From contig JAUYGN010000014.1 of the NCBI GenBank assembly GCA_030690545.1, forward strand, positions 1 to 38,860: 38,860 nucleotides of DNA. Direction: 5' to 3'. This stretch comes from Solirubrobacteraceae bacterium. GTDB lineage: Bacteria; Actinomycetota; Thermoleophilia; Solirubrobacterales; Solirubrobacteraceae. Below the pieces are notes generated by a model, which was not told the origin of the DNA, searched no databases, and worked only from the letters and a program-made list of their open reading frames with translations. The stretch's first letter is position 1. Every line of letters begins with the position of its first letter. The position numbers were made by a program, and so were the translations under genes. This document shows, one piece after another, positions 26,049 through 34,505 of this stretch.

Positions 26049-27182
26049 ATGCACGTCGGCCTGAACCTCGTCTTCCTCGTCCCCGGTGAGCAGGGCGGCA
26101 TGGAGATCTACGCCCGCGAGCTGCTGCGCGCGCTGCCCGCCGAGCGTCCGGACCTGCGCCTGACGGCGTTCGTCAATCGCGAGGCGCGCGCGGCCGGCGG
26201 GGAGTGGGACGAGTTCACCGACGTCATCGAGGTCCCGGTCTTCGCGCGCAGCCGCGTGCAGTGGGTCCGCGGCGAGCAGCAGCTGCTGCCCGGCCTCGCG
26301 CGGCGCGCCGGCGTCGATCTGCTGCACAGCCTGGCCAGCACCGCGCCGACGCGCGGGCGCTTCCGGCGCGTCGTGACGATCCACGACCTCATGTATCGCG
26401 TCGTGCCCGAGGCGCACTTCGGCGTGCTCGGGCTGGGGATGCGCGTCCTGATCCCCGCCGCGGCACACCGATCGCACCGCGTGATCGTCGACTCGCAGTG
26501 CACGCGCGCCGACGTGCGGCGCTACCTGCACGTGCCCGAGCGCAAGCTCGACGTCGTGGCGCTCGGGCTCGGCGCGACGCCCGCGGGCGATCCCGAGCCG
26601 GCGGCCGTGCTGCGCGAGCGCCACGCGCTCGGCAGCCGGCGGGTCGCGCTCTCGGTGTCGGCCAAGCGCCCGCACAAGAACCTCATGCGCCTGCTCGAGG
26701 CGATCGCCGCGATCGCGCCCGAACGTCGGCCGGTGCTCGTGATCCCCGGCTATCCGACGCCTCACGAGCGCGAGCTGCGCGCACGCGCCGAGCAGCTCGG
26801 CGTGCGCGACGACCTGCGGATGCTCGACTGGGTCTCGGGTCCCGAGCTCGAGGGCCTCTACGCGCTCGCCGACGTGTTCGTCTTCCCCTCGCTGTACGAG
26901 GGCTTCGGGTTGCCGGTGCTCGAGGCGATGCGCCGCGGGGTGCCGGTCGCGTGCTCGGATCGTAGCTCGCTGCCGGAGGTCGCCGGCGACGCGGCGCTGC
27001 TGTTCGATCCCGAGGACGTCAGCGCGATCGCGCGGGCGATCGAGCGGGTGCTCGGCGACCCCGCGCAGGCACAGGTCCTGCGAGCCGCCGGCGTGGCGCG
27101 GGCGCAGCGCTTCACCTGGGCGGCGACCGCGCGCGCGACGGCCGCCAGCTACGACCGCGCGATGGTGCCTACGCGGCGTTGA
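26049..27182 (+). CDS. Glycosyltransferase family 4
   Basis: The protein has 377 residues. GEQGGMEIYAREL (13-25) is the N-terminal glycine-rich acceptor/donor loop of GT4 enzymes, TIHDLMY (110-116) follows, SVSAKRPHKNLMRLLEA (202-218) begins the C-terminal domain, and E284-E292 (EGFGLPVLE) is the EX7E motif. It is very similar in architecture to the 24048 product and shares its SDRSSLPEV tail motif, so the two may be old duplicates. The longer frame starting at 25845 would read through the divergent GT2 gene and is rejected. Its last 14 bp overlap the convergent methyltransferase gene. Confidence 0.92.
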   Translation: MHVGLNLVFLVPGEQGGMEIYARELLRALPAERPDLRLTAFVNREARAAGGEWDEFTDVIEVPVFARSRVQWVRGEQQLLPGLARRAGVDLLHSLASTAPTRGRFRRVVTIHDLMYRVVPEAHFGVLGLGMRVLIPAAAHRSHRVIVDSQCTRADVRRYLHVPERKLDVVALGLGATPAGDPEPAAVLRERHALGSRRVALSVSAKRPHKNLMRLLEAIAAIAPERRPVLVIPGYPTPHERELRARAEQLGVRDDLRMLDWVSGPELEGLYALADVFVFPSLYEGFGLPVLEAMRRGVPVACSDRSSLPEVAGDAALLFDPEDVSAIARAIERVLGDPAQAQVLRAAGVARAQRFTWAATARATAASYDRAMVPTRR

Positions 27183-27924
27183 CGTCGGCGGTCGCCGCGG
27201 CGGGAGCGGGGCCGCTGCGCTGGGTCGCCGCGACCGGCACGTAGCGCTGCACGAGAAAGGCGCCGTGGCGGCGGTCGATGCGCGTCATCGCGCGCGCCGC
27301 GCGCGCCGGCAGCGGGTAGTAGCCGGCGGTCCGGTCGAGGTCGAGCGCGAGGCCGTGATAGCCGGCCAGCGCGGCGAGCGCCCGGCCGGTGAAGACGCGC
27401 AGGTGCTGCTGGCCGAACTGCGGCTGCTCCCAGCCGTCGTAGGCGTTGGTCGGGTTGCCGACGATGACGTAGTCGCTGACGTGGCAGGGGGTGGGCTGCC
27501 AGCCCAGCGCGAGCGACACGACGTTGTGCCAGCTGGCGAGGTTGTTCGTCGAGATGATCGCGTGCCCGCCCGGCCGCAGCACGCGGCGGATCTCGCGCAG
27601 GAACGTGTCCGTGCGCGGCAGGTGCTCGATGACCTGGTTGGAGTGCACGAGGTCGAAGCTCGCGTCGTCGTAGGGCAGGCGCTCGGCGAGATCGGTCGCG
27701 ACGACCTCGATGCCGTGGCCGCGGGCGGCGGCCGCCCACTCCTCGACGAACTCGACGCCGTGCACCTCGGCCGCCCGCGCGCGGCGCGCGAGCTGCACGG
27801 TGAAGTGCCCGCTCGCGCACCCGAGGTCGAGCATCCGCCCGCCCTCGATCGGCTCGACCGCGGACAGGATCGCGCGCCGGTTCTCGTCCTCGGTGGCTCG
27901 AAAGAGCCGCTCCACGTAGCTCAT
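27169..27924 (-). CDS. Class I SAM methyltransferase
   Basis: The protein has 251 residues. MLDLGCASGHF (31-41) is SAM motif I, PYDDASFDLVHSNQVIEHL (about 84-102) is the motif II-III region typical of the Methyltransf_11 group, and RVLRPGGHAIIST (about 114-126) is motif V. The acceptor is unknown; sugar or polyprenyl-linked glycan methylation is plausible from context. The ATG overlaps the TGA of the GT4 gene upstream (ATGA), so it is the second gene of a two-gene unit. A longer frame in the same phase belongs to antisense and is rejected. Confidence 0.88.
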   Translation of the reverse strand: MSYVERLFRATEDENRRAILSAVEPIEGGRMLDLGCASGHFTVQLARRARAAEVHGVEFVEEWAAAARGHGIEVVATDLAERLPYDDASFDLVHSNQVIEHLPRTDTFLREIRRVLRPGGHAIISTNNLASWHNVVSLALGWQPTPCHVSDYVIVGNPTNAYDGWEQPQFGQQHLRVFTGRALAALAGYHGLALDLDRTAGYYPLPARAARAMTRIDRRHGAFLVQRYVPVAATQRSGPAPAAATADVNAA

Positions 27925-29072
27925 CGGCGGCCACGATAGTAGGACGCGAGAACCTGTTGCAGCGAGTGCTCGAGCGACAGCCGGACGGCGTTCTCGGCGA
28001 ACCACGCGCAGGTCGAGGCGCGCATCGGCGCGCCCGCGCGATGGACGCGCTCGATCGCGGCGGCGAGCTCCTCGGGCGCGGCCGAGGCGGCGACGGTGCC
28101 GTTGGCGCCCTCCTGCACGAGCTCGACGGCGGCGTTGTCCGCGCCGGCCACGACGACGCTCGGCGTGCCCCGCGCGGACGCCTCCACGACGACCATCCCG
28201 TAGCCCTCGCGGCTGGACGGCAGCACCATGCACAGCGCCTCGCGCAGCGTCGCGTCGAGCTGTCCGGCGTCGACGAAGCCCGGTGCCTCGACGATGCCCG
28301 CGGCGGCGTGGTCCTCGATCGCGGCGAGGACCTCGCCGCGCTTGGGCCCGTCGCCGAAGATGACCGCGCGCAGGTCGGGGATCGTCGCTCGGGCGCGCAT
28401 CACCGCGGGCACGAGCGCGGCGGCGCGCTTCTCGGCGATATGACGTCCGGCGAAGACCGCGACGGGCTGCGCCTCGTTGGGCTCGGGCGGCTCGAGGCTG
28501 CCCGCGTACTCGCCCTCGAGCACCGTCACCTGCCCGCGGAAGCCCTCCGCGACGAGCCGGTCGCGATGCATCCGCGAGAAGCAGAAGGCGCGGTGGCGCA
28601 CGCGTGCGCAGGCGCGCTGGACGGCGCGCCCGGCGCGGCCCCTCGCGCCGCCGAGGTAGTCGCTCCAGTAGCCCGCGCTCCACAGCTCGTGCCAGTCGAC
28701 GACGAGCTCGTAGCGCCCCAGCCGGCGCGCCGCCGCCGCCGCGAGGACGGAGAAGTACGGAAACGACGCCATGTGCACGACGTCGTACTCGCGCCCGTGG
28801 CGCAGCAGGTGCCCGAGCGTCCCCCAGCCGTAGCGCAGCGGCTCGCCGATCGTGCGGTTGCCGTCGGGGCCGTAGAGCGGCTCGTCGCGCGAGATCGCCA
28901 CGACGCGCACGCCGGGCAGTCGCGGCGGCGCGTCGGCCGGCCACTGGCGCCGCGTGATGTACGTCACCTCGTGGCCGTCCTGCGCGAGCCGCTCGGCGAG
29001 ATTGCGATACCAGCGCTCGGCGCCGCCGACGGTCCACGGGAACAGGCAGTCGTAGGCGATGCAGATCCGCAT
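27921..29072 (-). CDS. Glycosyltransferase family 4
   Basis: The protein has 383 residues. CIAYDCLFPWTVGGAERW (4-21) contains the GG loop of the N-domain, VFAGRHIAEKR (206-216) opens the C-domain, and EGYGMVVVE (289-297) is a conservative EX7E motif with Tyr for the usual Phe. WHELWSAGYWSDY (127-139) is an aromatic acceptor-side segment specific to this subgroup. The start ATG 29072 is given by TAGCGT 7 nt upstream; longer forms to 29279 would cross the divergent GT2 promoter region. It is cotranscribed with the methyltransferase. Confidence 0.9.
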   Translation of the reverse strand: MRICIAYDCLFPWTVGGAERWYRNLAERLAQDGHEVTYITRRQWPADAPPRLPGVRVVAISRDEPLYGPDGNRTIGEPLRYGWGTLGHLLRHGREYDVVHMASFPYFSVLAAAAARRLGRYELVVDWHELWSAGYWSDYLGGARGRAGRAVQRACARVRHRAFCFSRMHRDRLVAEGFRGQVTVLEGEYAGSLEPPEPNEAQPVAVFAGRHIAEKRAAALVPAVMRARATIPDLRAVIFGDGPKRGEVLAAIEDHAAAGIVEAPGFVDAGQLDATLREALCMVLPSSREGYGMVVVEASARGTPSVVVAGADNAAVELVQEGANGTVAASAAPEELAAAIERVHRAGAPMRASTCAWFAENAVRLSLEHSLQQVLASYYRGRR

Positions 29073-29079
29073 GCCGCAC

Positions 29080-29085
29080 ACGCTA
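29080..29085 (-). promoter_or_regulatory. -10 element TAGCGT, leaderless start
   Basis: TAGCGT on the minus strand (29085 to 29080) is followed by 7 nt and ATG 29072. Confidence 0.6.
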
Positions 29086-29171
29086 CGGCGTGGCGGCGCG
29101 CGCCGAATGCTCCGCCAGCGGCCCGTCCGGGAACGTCGTGCGTTCAGGCGCAACGTTCGTGGATGACCCAC

Positions 29172-29177
29172 TAGGCT
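29172..29177 (+). promoter_or_regulatory. Possible -10 element TAGGCT upstream of the GT2/GT-C operon
   Basis: TAGGCT lies 80 nt before ATG 29258. It is the only TANNNT seen in the divergent gap on this strand. The implied leader of about 70 nt would make this operon an exception to the leaderless pattern. Confidence 0.3.
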
Positions 29178-29257
29178 TGTCCAGCCGCGCAACCTTCGCC
29201 CGCCTGCGCGTTTGAACTGTCTGCGAGAGCTTCCCGCGTCTCGCGTCCACGATCGCC

Positions 29258-30436
29258 ATGGCATCGACCCAGAGCACACACCCCTCGCTCGACGCGACCA
29301 CGGCCGGCGCCGCCGTCGAGGTGTCGATCGTCATTCCCTGCCTCAACGAGGCCGAGAACATCGAGCAGACCGTGCGGCTGTCACGGGCCGCGCTCGACGC
29401 GGCCGGCATGCACGGCGAGGTCGTCGTCGCCGACAACGACTCGCAGGACGGCAGCGCCGGTCTCGCCGCGGACGCGGGTGCGCGCGTCGTGCACGAGCCG
29501 CGCCGCGGCTACGGGTCGGCCTACCTCGCCGGCTTCGCCGCCGCGCGCGGCGAGTACATCGTGATGCTCGACGCCGACATGACGTATCCGTTCGACGAGA
29601 TCCCGCGCTTCGTGCAGGAGCTGCGCGACGGCGCTCAGCTCGTGATGGGCGATCGGATGGACAACATCCAGCCGGGCGCGATGCACTGGGTCAACCGCTA
29701 CATCGGCAACCCGATCCTCAGCGGCACGCTGAACCTCTTCTTCCGCACCGGCATCCGCGATGCGCACTGCGGCATGCGCGGCCTGCGGCGCGACATCCTG
29801 CCGACGCTCGACCTGCGCACGACGGGGATGGAGTTCGCCTCCGAGATGGTCATCCGCGCGGCGAAGGAGAAGCTCGAGATCCGCGAGTTCCCGATCGACT
29901 ACGCGCCGCGCAGCGGCGAGTCGAAGCTGTCGCGCTTCCGCGACGGCTGGCGGCACCTGCGCTTCCTGCTCGTCCACAGCCCGACGCACCTGTTCATCGT
30001 GCCGGGGGTGGTGCTGCTCGCGATCGGCCTGCTCGTCTCGATCATCTCGCTGACGCAGATCCCGATCTTCGGCCGCGAGTGGAACCTGCACACGGTGATC
30101 GCCGGCCAGCTGCTGTGCATCGTCGGCATCCAGATCGTCGCGCTCGGCCTCTGCGCGCACGCCTACGGCACGTACTTCATGAACGAGAAGGACCCGTGGT
30201 TCGATCGCATGCGGGCACGGTTCCGGCTCGAGCACGGCCTGATGCTCGGCGGCGCGATCCTCGCCGCCGGGCTGATCTCCGCCGCGCTGATCGTCGGCAT
30301 CTGGATCGACCGCGGCCTCGGCGCGCTGTCGGAGGAGCGCCTCGCGGCGACCTCGGCGGCGCTCATCATCATCGGCCTGCAGATCTTCTTCTCGTCGTTC
30401 CTGCTGTCGATCCTCGGTCTTCGCCGGCGCGACTGA
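29258..30436 (+). CDS. GT2 polyprenyl-phosphate sugar synthase-like, with four C-terminal TM helices
   Basis: The protein has 392 residues. VSIVIPCLNEAENI (22-35) is the dolichol-phosphate-mannose synthase type opening, ADNDSQDGS (58-66) the nucleotide loop, DAD at 105-107 the metal motif, and CGMRGLRRDI (171-180) the DPM1-like segment. Helices at about 244-265, 279-301, 328-350 and 365-387 anchor it. It would load mannose or glucose onto polyprenyl phosphate at the inner face. The two following genes encode large GT-C-like membrane proteins able to use such a donor outside, so the three form a coherent extracytoplasmic glycosylation unit. No Shine-Dalgarno site or close -10 was found before ATG 29258. 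Confidence 0.9.
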   Translation: MASTQSTHPSLDATTAGAAVEVSIVIPCLNEAENIEQTVRLSRAALDAAGMHGEVVVADNDSQDGSAGLAADAGARVVHEPRRGYGSAYLAGFAAARGEYIVMLDADMTYPFDEIPRFVQELRDGAQLVMGDRMDNIQPGAMHWVNRYIGNPILSGTLNLFFRTGIRDAHCGMRGLRRDILPTLDLRTTGMEFASEMVIRAAKEKLEIREFPIDYAPRSGESKLSRFRDGWRHLRFLLVHSPTHLFIVPGVVLLAIGLLVSIISLTQIPIFGREWNLHTVIAGQLLCIVGIQIVALGLCAHAYGTYFMNEKDPWFDRMRARFRLEHGLMLGGAILAAGLISAALIVGIWIDRGLGALSEERLAATSAALIIIGLQIFFSSFLLSILGLRRRD

Positions 30437-30451
30437 GCGAGCACGCGGTCG

Positions 30452-32890
30452 GTGGACCTGCTCGCAGCATGGCTGCTGTACCCGCTTGCCCTGGCGGTGC
30501 TCTGCCTCGGCCTCGGATTGCTCGTCGAGCGCGCGGCGGACTGGCGGCTGCCGGGAGCGCTGCTGCTGCCGGTCGGGTTCGCCGCGCTGCTGGCGCTCGC
30601 GCGGATCGTCACCGCCGATCGGGTGACCGTGCCGTTCGCGCTGGCGATCGTCGCGCTGCTGGCCGCCGCCGGGCTCGTGCTCGGCTTCGCGCGCCTGCGG
30701 CGGCTGCGTCCCGATCCGTGGCTGGCGCTGGCCGCGCTCGGCGTCTTCGCCGTCTTCGGCGCGCCGGTGTTCCTGTCCGGCACGCCGACGCTCGCCGGCT
30801 ACCTCGCGCTGCCCGACACCGGCCATCAGCTCGCGCTCGCGCAGCTGTACGCCGAGCGCGGGCCGGACTGGCCGTCGCTGGGCGAGGGCTCGACCTACGA
30901 GGGCGTCGCGCCCTACGTGCTCGGTCACTACCCCGTCGCGCCGCAGGCGCTGCTGGGGATCACGGCGCCGCTGGGGATCCTCGACCTCGCCTGGCTCTAC
31001 CAGCCGCTGCTGACCTTCACCGCGGTCATGCTGTGCCTGGCGCTGGCCGCCCTCGTGGCACGGCTCGTGCGCCGGCGCTGGCTGACGGCGCTCGTCGCGT
31101 TCGCGGCGGCGCAGCCGGCGCTCGTCGTCGGCTTCGCGCTGCAGGGCTCGATCAAGGAGCTGACGTTCGTCGCGGTGCTCGCGTGCGCGGTGGCGCTGGC
31201 GGCGGCGGCGATCGGCGAGCGACGGCCGGGGCGCTCGCTGATCGCGCTGACGGTTCCGGCGGCCGCGGGGCTGGGCGCGCTCGGGCCGGCCGCGCTGGCG
31301 TTCCTCTGCGTTCCGGGCGCCGCCGTGCTGGCGGTCTGGGCGCTGCGGATCGTGCGCGAGCGCAGCCGGCGCGAGCTCGGCTGGCTGCTCGCCGCGCTCG
31401 CCGTCGCGGCGGTCATCTCGCTGCCGGTGCTGATCTCGCTGGGCACTCAGATCAGCGTCAACCAGGCGACGCTCGACGCCGGCGTCGACCGCGGCACCGG
31501 CGGCGACCTCGGCAACCTCGCCGGGCCGCTGTACCGCCAGCAGGCGCTCGGCATCTGGTTCAGCGGCGACTACCGCTACCGCTCGCTGGACACGACGACG
31601 CGCACGGCGCAGGACATCCTGATGCTGATCGCCGCGGCGCTCGCGCTGCTCGGCCTCGTGTGGGCGGCCCGCCGCCGGGCCGTCGGTCCGCTGCTGCTGG
31701 CCGCCATCGTGGTGCCCTCGATCTACCTGCTGCATCGCGGTGCCGCGTACGCCGATGCGAAGGTGCTGATGATCGTCTCGCCGGCGATCCTGCTGCTCGC
31801 GATGCTCGGTGCCGCGAGCCTCTGGAGCGGCCGCTGGCGGGTGCTGAGCCTGGCGGCGTCGGGCCTCCTGCTGGGCGGCGTGCTCGGCTCCAACGCGCTC
31901 GCCTACCACGACGTGTCGCTGGCGCCGTACGACCGCTACGAGGAGCTGCGGACGCTCGACGAGCGCCTCGCGGGACGTGGACCGGCGCTGCTCAACGAGT
32001 ACGACGAGTTCGCCAAGCACTTCCTGTCGTCCGTGCCGGCCTACAACGAGCCGGAGACCGACCATCCGTATCGCGGCGCGCCATACGAGCCCGACGCCCA
32101 GCACGACCCGAAGCGCCGTCCGAGCGTCAAGACCCCGCTCGACATGGACGACCTGCCGCTGCGCTACGTCGAGCGCTTCGAGCACATCATCCTGCGCCGG
32201 TCGCCGGTCGCCAGCCGCCCGCCGGCGAGCTACCGACGGGTCTGGAGCGGCACGCACTACGAGCTCTGGCGGCGCGGGTCCGCGCCGCGGCTGCTGGGCC
32301 ACGCGCCGCTCGGTCGCGACCTGCTGCGCCCGTCGGCGGAGATCTCCGCGCGGACCGCGCGGGCGGCGGCGCGGCGGGCGCGCCAGCGCGGCGGCCGGAT
32401 CGCCTACGTCGAGCGCGCGGCGATGCCGACGTTCTTCATCAGCCGCCATCCGCGGCCGGCACGCTGGGCGGGCTTCGGCGACTTCCCCGACGCGCTCGTG
32501 ACCGACGGGCCGGCCGGCATCGACGCACCGATCAGGATCCCGCGCAGCGGGCGCTACCACGTCTGGGTCGAGGGATCCTTCTCGCGTCGCATCAGGGTGC
32601 AGATCGACCGTCGCGACATCGGCCACACCCCGCGCGGGCTGAACAACCCGGGCGCCTACGTGCTGATCGCGACCGTCGACCTGGCGCGCGGCACGCGCGG
32701 CGTGCAGGTCTTCCAGGGCGGTGGTGACCTGCGACCGGGCAACGGCGGCTACCGGTCGAGCCTGCGTCACATCGGGCCGATCGTCTTCGAGCCGGTCGGC
32801 AACGACGCGCGGCGCGTGCGCGTGATCGACGCCGACGACTGGCGCCGGCTCGTCGGGCTGCGCAGCGACTGGCTGGGGATCGTCGCATGA
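30452..32890 (+). CDS. Large polytopic membrane protein with GT-C features and a C-terminal beta-rich domain
   Basis: The protein has 812 residues from GTG 30452, 15 nt after the upstream stop. About 12 hydrophobic helices fill residues 1-480. The first large outer loop has LPDTGHQLALA (120-130, D122) and GHYPVAPQALLG (158-169), matching the Asp and Tyr-Pro positions of GT-C enzymes. Residues 490-640 are polar and probably extracytoplasmic. Residues 670-790 look like a beta-sandwich (SGRYHVWVEGSF, RGVQVFQGGG), resembling carbohydrate-binding jelly-roll domains. Probably an extracytoplasmic glycosyltransferase acting on the polysaccharide; I do not recognise a named family. The next gene overlaps it as ATGA. 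Confidence 0.82.
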   Translation: MDLLAAWLLYPLALAVLCLGLGLLVERAADWRLPGALLLPVGFAALLALARIVTADRVTVPFALAIVALLAAAGLVLGFARLRRLRPDPWLALAALGVFAVFGAPVFLSGTPTLAGYLALPDTGHQLALAQLYAERGPDWPSLGEGSTYEGVAPYVLGHYPVAPQALLGITAPLGILDLAWLYQPLLTFTAVMLCLALAALVARLVRRRWLTALVAFAAAQPALVVGFALQGSIKELTFVAVLACAVALAAAAIGERRPGRSLIALTVPAAAGLGALGPAALAFLCVPGAAVLAVWALRIVRERSRRELGWLLAALAVAAVISLPVLISLGTQISVNQATLDAGVDRGTGGDLGNLAGPLYRQQALGIWFSGDYRYRSLDTTTRTAQDILMLIAAALALLGLVWAARRRAVGPLLLAAIVVPSIYLLHRGAAYADAKVLMIVSPAILLLAMLGAASLWSGRWRVLSLAASGLLLGGVLGSNALAYHDVSLAPYDRYEELRTLDERLAGRGPALLNEYDEFAKHFLSSVPAYNEPETDHPYRGAPYEPDAQHDPKRRPSVKTPLDMDDLPLRYVERFEHIILRRSPVASRPPASYRRVWSGTHYELWRRGSAPRLLGHAPLGRDLLRPSAEISARTARAAARRARQRGGRIAYVERAAMPTFFISRHPRPARWAGFGDFPDALVTDGPAGIDAPIRIPRSGRYHVWVEGSFSRRIRVQIDRRDIGHTPRGLNNPGAYVLIATVDLARGTRGVQVFQGGGDLRPGNGGYRSSLRHIGPIVFEPVGNDARRVRVIDADDWRRLVGLRSDWLGIVA

Positions 32891-34497
32891 CGAGCGTGGC
32901 CGCCGCAGACCACGAGGAGCCCGCTGGCGAGCGGCCCGGCCGCGCCGCTCGCGTGCGCCGGCTGCTGCTGACGCCGGAGGCCGGCGTCGTCGCGATCGTG
33001 CTCGTGTTCCTCGCGATCAGTGCGTGGTGGCTGTCGCGCGACCTGCGCATCGTCAACCCCGACAACGCCAAGCACATCAACATCGCGCTGCAGTGGTATC
33101 TGGCGCTCGAGGCCGGCAACCCCGGCGAGCCGCTGCGGATCTACAACGTCTATCCGCCCGGGACGCACATCGTCGGCGCGCTCGGCGCCTTCCTGTTCGG
33201 GTTCAAGGTCCCCGGCGTCGCGATGGCGCAGAACCTCGTCTTCGTGCCGCTGCTCGCGCTCGGCTGCTACGGCACCGCGAGGATCGCCTTCGGCCGCCGC
33301 GCCGGCCTGCTCGCCGCCGCGTTCGCGCTCGGGACGCCGATGGTCATCAGCATGTTCCACCAGAGCCTGCCCGACGTCCCGATGGCGGCGATGGTGGCCG
33401 TGACCGTCTGGCTGCTGCTGGCCAGCGACCGCTTCTCGCGCGTCGGCCTGGCGGCGGCGGCCGGGCTCGCGGCCGGACTGGGGATGTACACGAAGTCGAC
33501 GTTCGTGCTGTTCGTCGTCGGCATCGTCGCGATGCTGTTCCTGCGCGGCGGCTGGCGCAACTGGAGGGGCGTGCTCGTGTTCGTCGCCGTCGCCGGCGCC
33601 GTGACCGCGCCCTACTACCTCGACCAGTTCACCGCGATCGAGGCGCAGGCGACCGGTCATCTCACGAGCCCGTTGCCGATCTGGTACGACGGCCTTCCGT
33701 ATCCGGGCCGCGGGAGCATCGACAACTACACGTGGTACTTCTGGAGCCTGATCAACAACCAGCTCTACCTGCCGCTCGCGCTGTTCTTCTTCGCGGGGGC
33801 GGTCTGGGCGCTGCGGCGCGTCGTGCGCGCGCCGCGCGACAGCGGCTATCTCCCCGAGCTGCTCGTCGGCGGGTTCGTCGGCTACCTCGCCGTCAGCATG
33901 CTCGTGCTGAAGGATCCGCGCTACACGCTGCCCTGCCTCGTCTACGTCGCCGTGCTGGCGACGGGCTGGATCGGTCAGCTCGGCCGCCGCGCGCGGGTCG
34001 CCGCCAGCGTCGCGCTGGCCGCGATCGTGGTCTTCAACACCGCCGCGCTGAACCTCGGCGTCGGCGGCGTGCACAGCATCAACCTGCCGAACGCGGTCCA
34101 GAGCCCGATCGGCGAGTACGCGTTCCAGCTCGCCAACGAGCACGGCTACTTCGCGGGCCCGCCGCGCCGCCAGGGCGAGCCGCTCGTGAAGCTGCTCGAC
34201 GGCCTCGCCGACGCGGGCGCGAAGGACGTGATCTTCGACGAGCAGACCTTCGGGTCCGACGGGTACCACCTCACGGGCCTCGTCCTGCTGTCGCTGCAGT
34301 CTCGCGCCGATCTGCCGGCGTTCACGCCCGAGCACGTCCGTGGCCGCGACACGGCCTGGGTCGTGCGCGCCGACGTCGAGGCGGTCGGCCGCCGGCCGTG
34401 CCTGATGTCGCCGCTGGCCGACGACGGGACCGGGATCTACGTCTACCGCGGGCGCGTCCCGCAGGACATGACCCGCGCCACGCCCGACTGCCCGTAG
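32887..34497 (+). CDS. GT-C-like integral membrane glycosyltransferase (GT39/PMT-like)
   Basis: The protein has 536 residues. A basic N-terminus precedes TM1 (about 33-49); the first outer loop carries NPDNAKHINIALQWY (57-71, D59) and YPPGTHIVGAL (89-99), the Asp and YPPG features of this superfamily. About ten helices run to residue 400, then a soluble C-terminal domain of about 130 residues. It is translationally coupled to the 812-residue protein (ATGA) and would use the polyprenyl-phosphate sugar made by the 29258 product on the outer face. It is convergent with the exporter operon; only 8 bp separate the stops, and no hairpin was seen. Confidence 0.85.
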   Translation: MTSVAAADHEEPAGERPGRAARVRRLLLTPEAGVVAIVLVFLAISAWWLSRDLRIVNPDNAKHINIALQWYLALEAGNPGEPLRIYNVYPPGTHIVGALGAFLFGFKVPGVAMAQNLVFVPLLALGCYGTARIAFGRRAGLLAAAFALGTPMVISMFHQSLPDVPMAAMVAVTVWLLLASDRFSRVGLAAAAGLAAGLGMYTKSTFVLFVVGIVAMLFLRGGWRNWRGVLVFVAVAGAVTAPYYLDQFTAIEAQATGHLTSPLPIWYDGLPYPGRGSIDNYTWYFWSLINNQLYLPLALFFFAGAVWALRRVVRAPRDSGYLPELLVGGFVGYLAVSMLVLKDPRYTLPCLVYVAVLATGWIGQLGRRARVAASVALAAIVVFNTAALNLGVGGVHSINLPNAVQSPIGEYAFQLANEHGYFAGPPRRQGEPLVKLLDGLADAGAKDVIFDEQTFGSDGYHLTGLVLLSLQSRADLPAFTPEHVRGRDTAWVVRADVEAVGRRPCLMSPLADDGTGIYVYRGRVPQDMTRATPDCP

Positions 34498-34505
34498 CCG
34501 CGCTC

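Noticed and set aside
29381-32770. Very long minus-strand open frame (over 1,100 codons) opposite the GT2 and 812-residue membrane genes
   Set aside because: Composition is Arg/Gln/Asp/His-rich with no domain or hydrophobic pattern. It is the antisense image of a GC-rich frame in real genes with convincing motifs on the plus strand.
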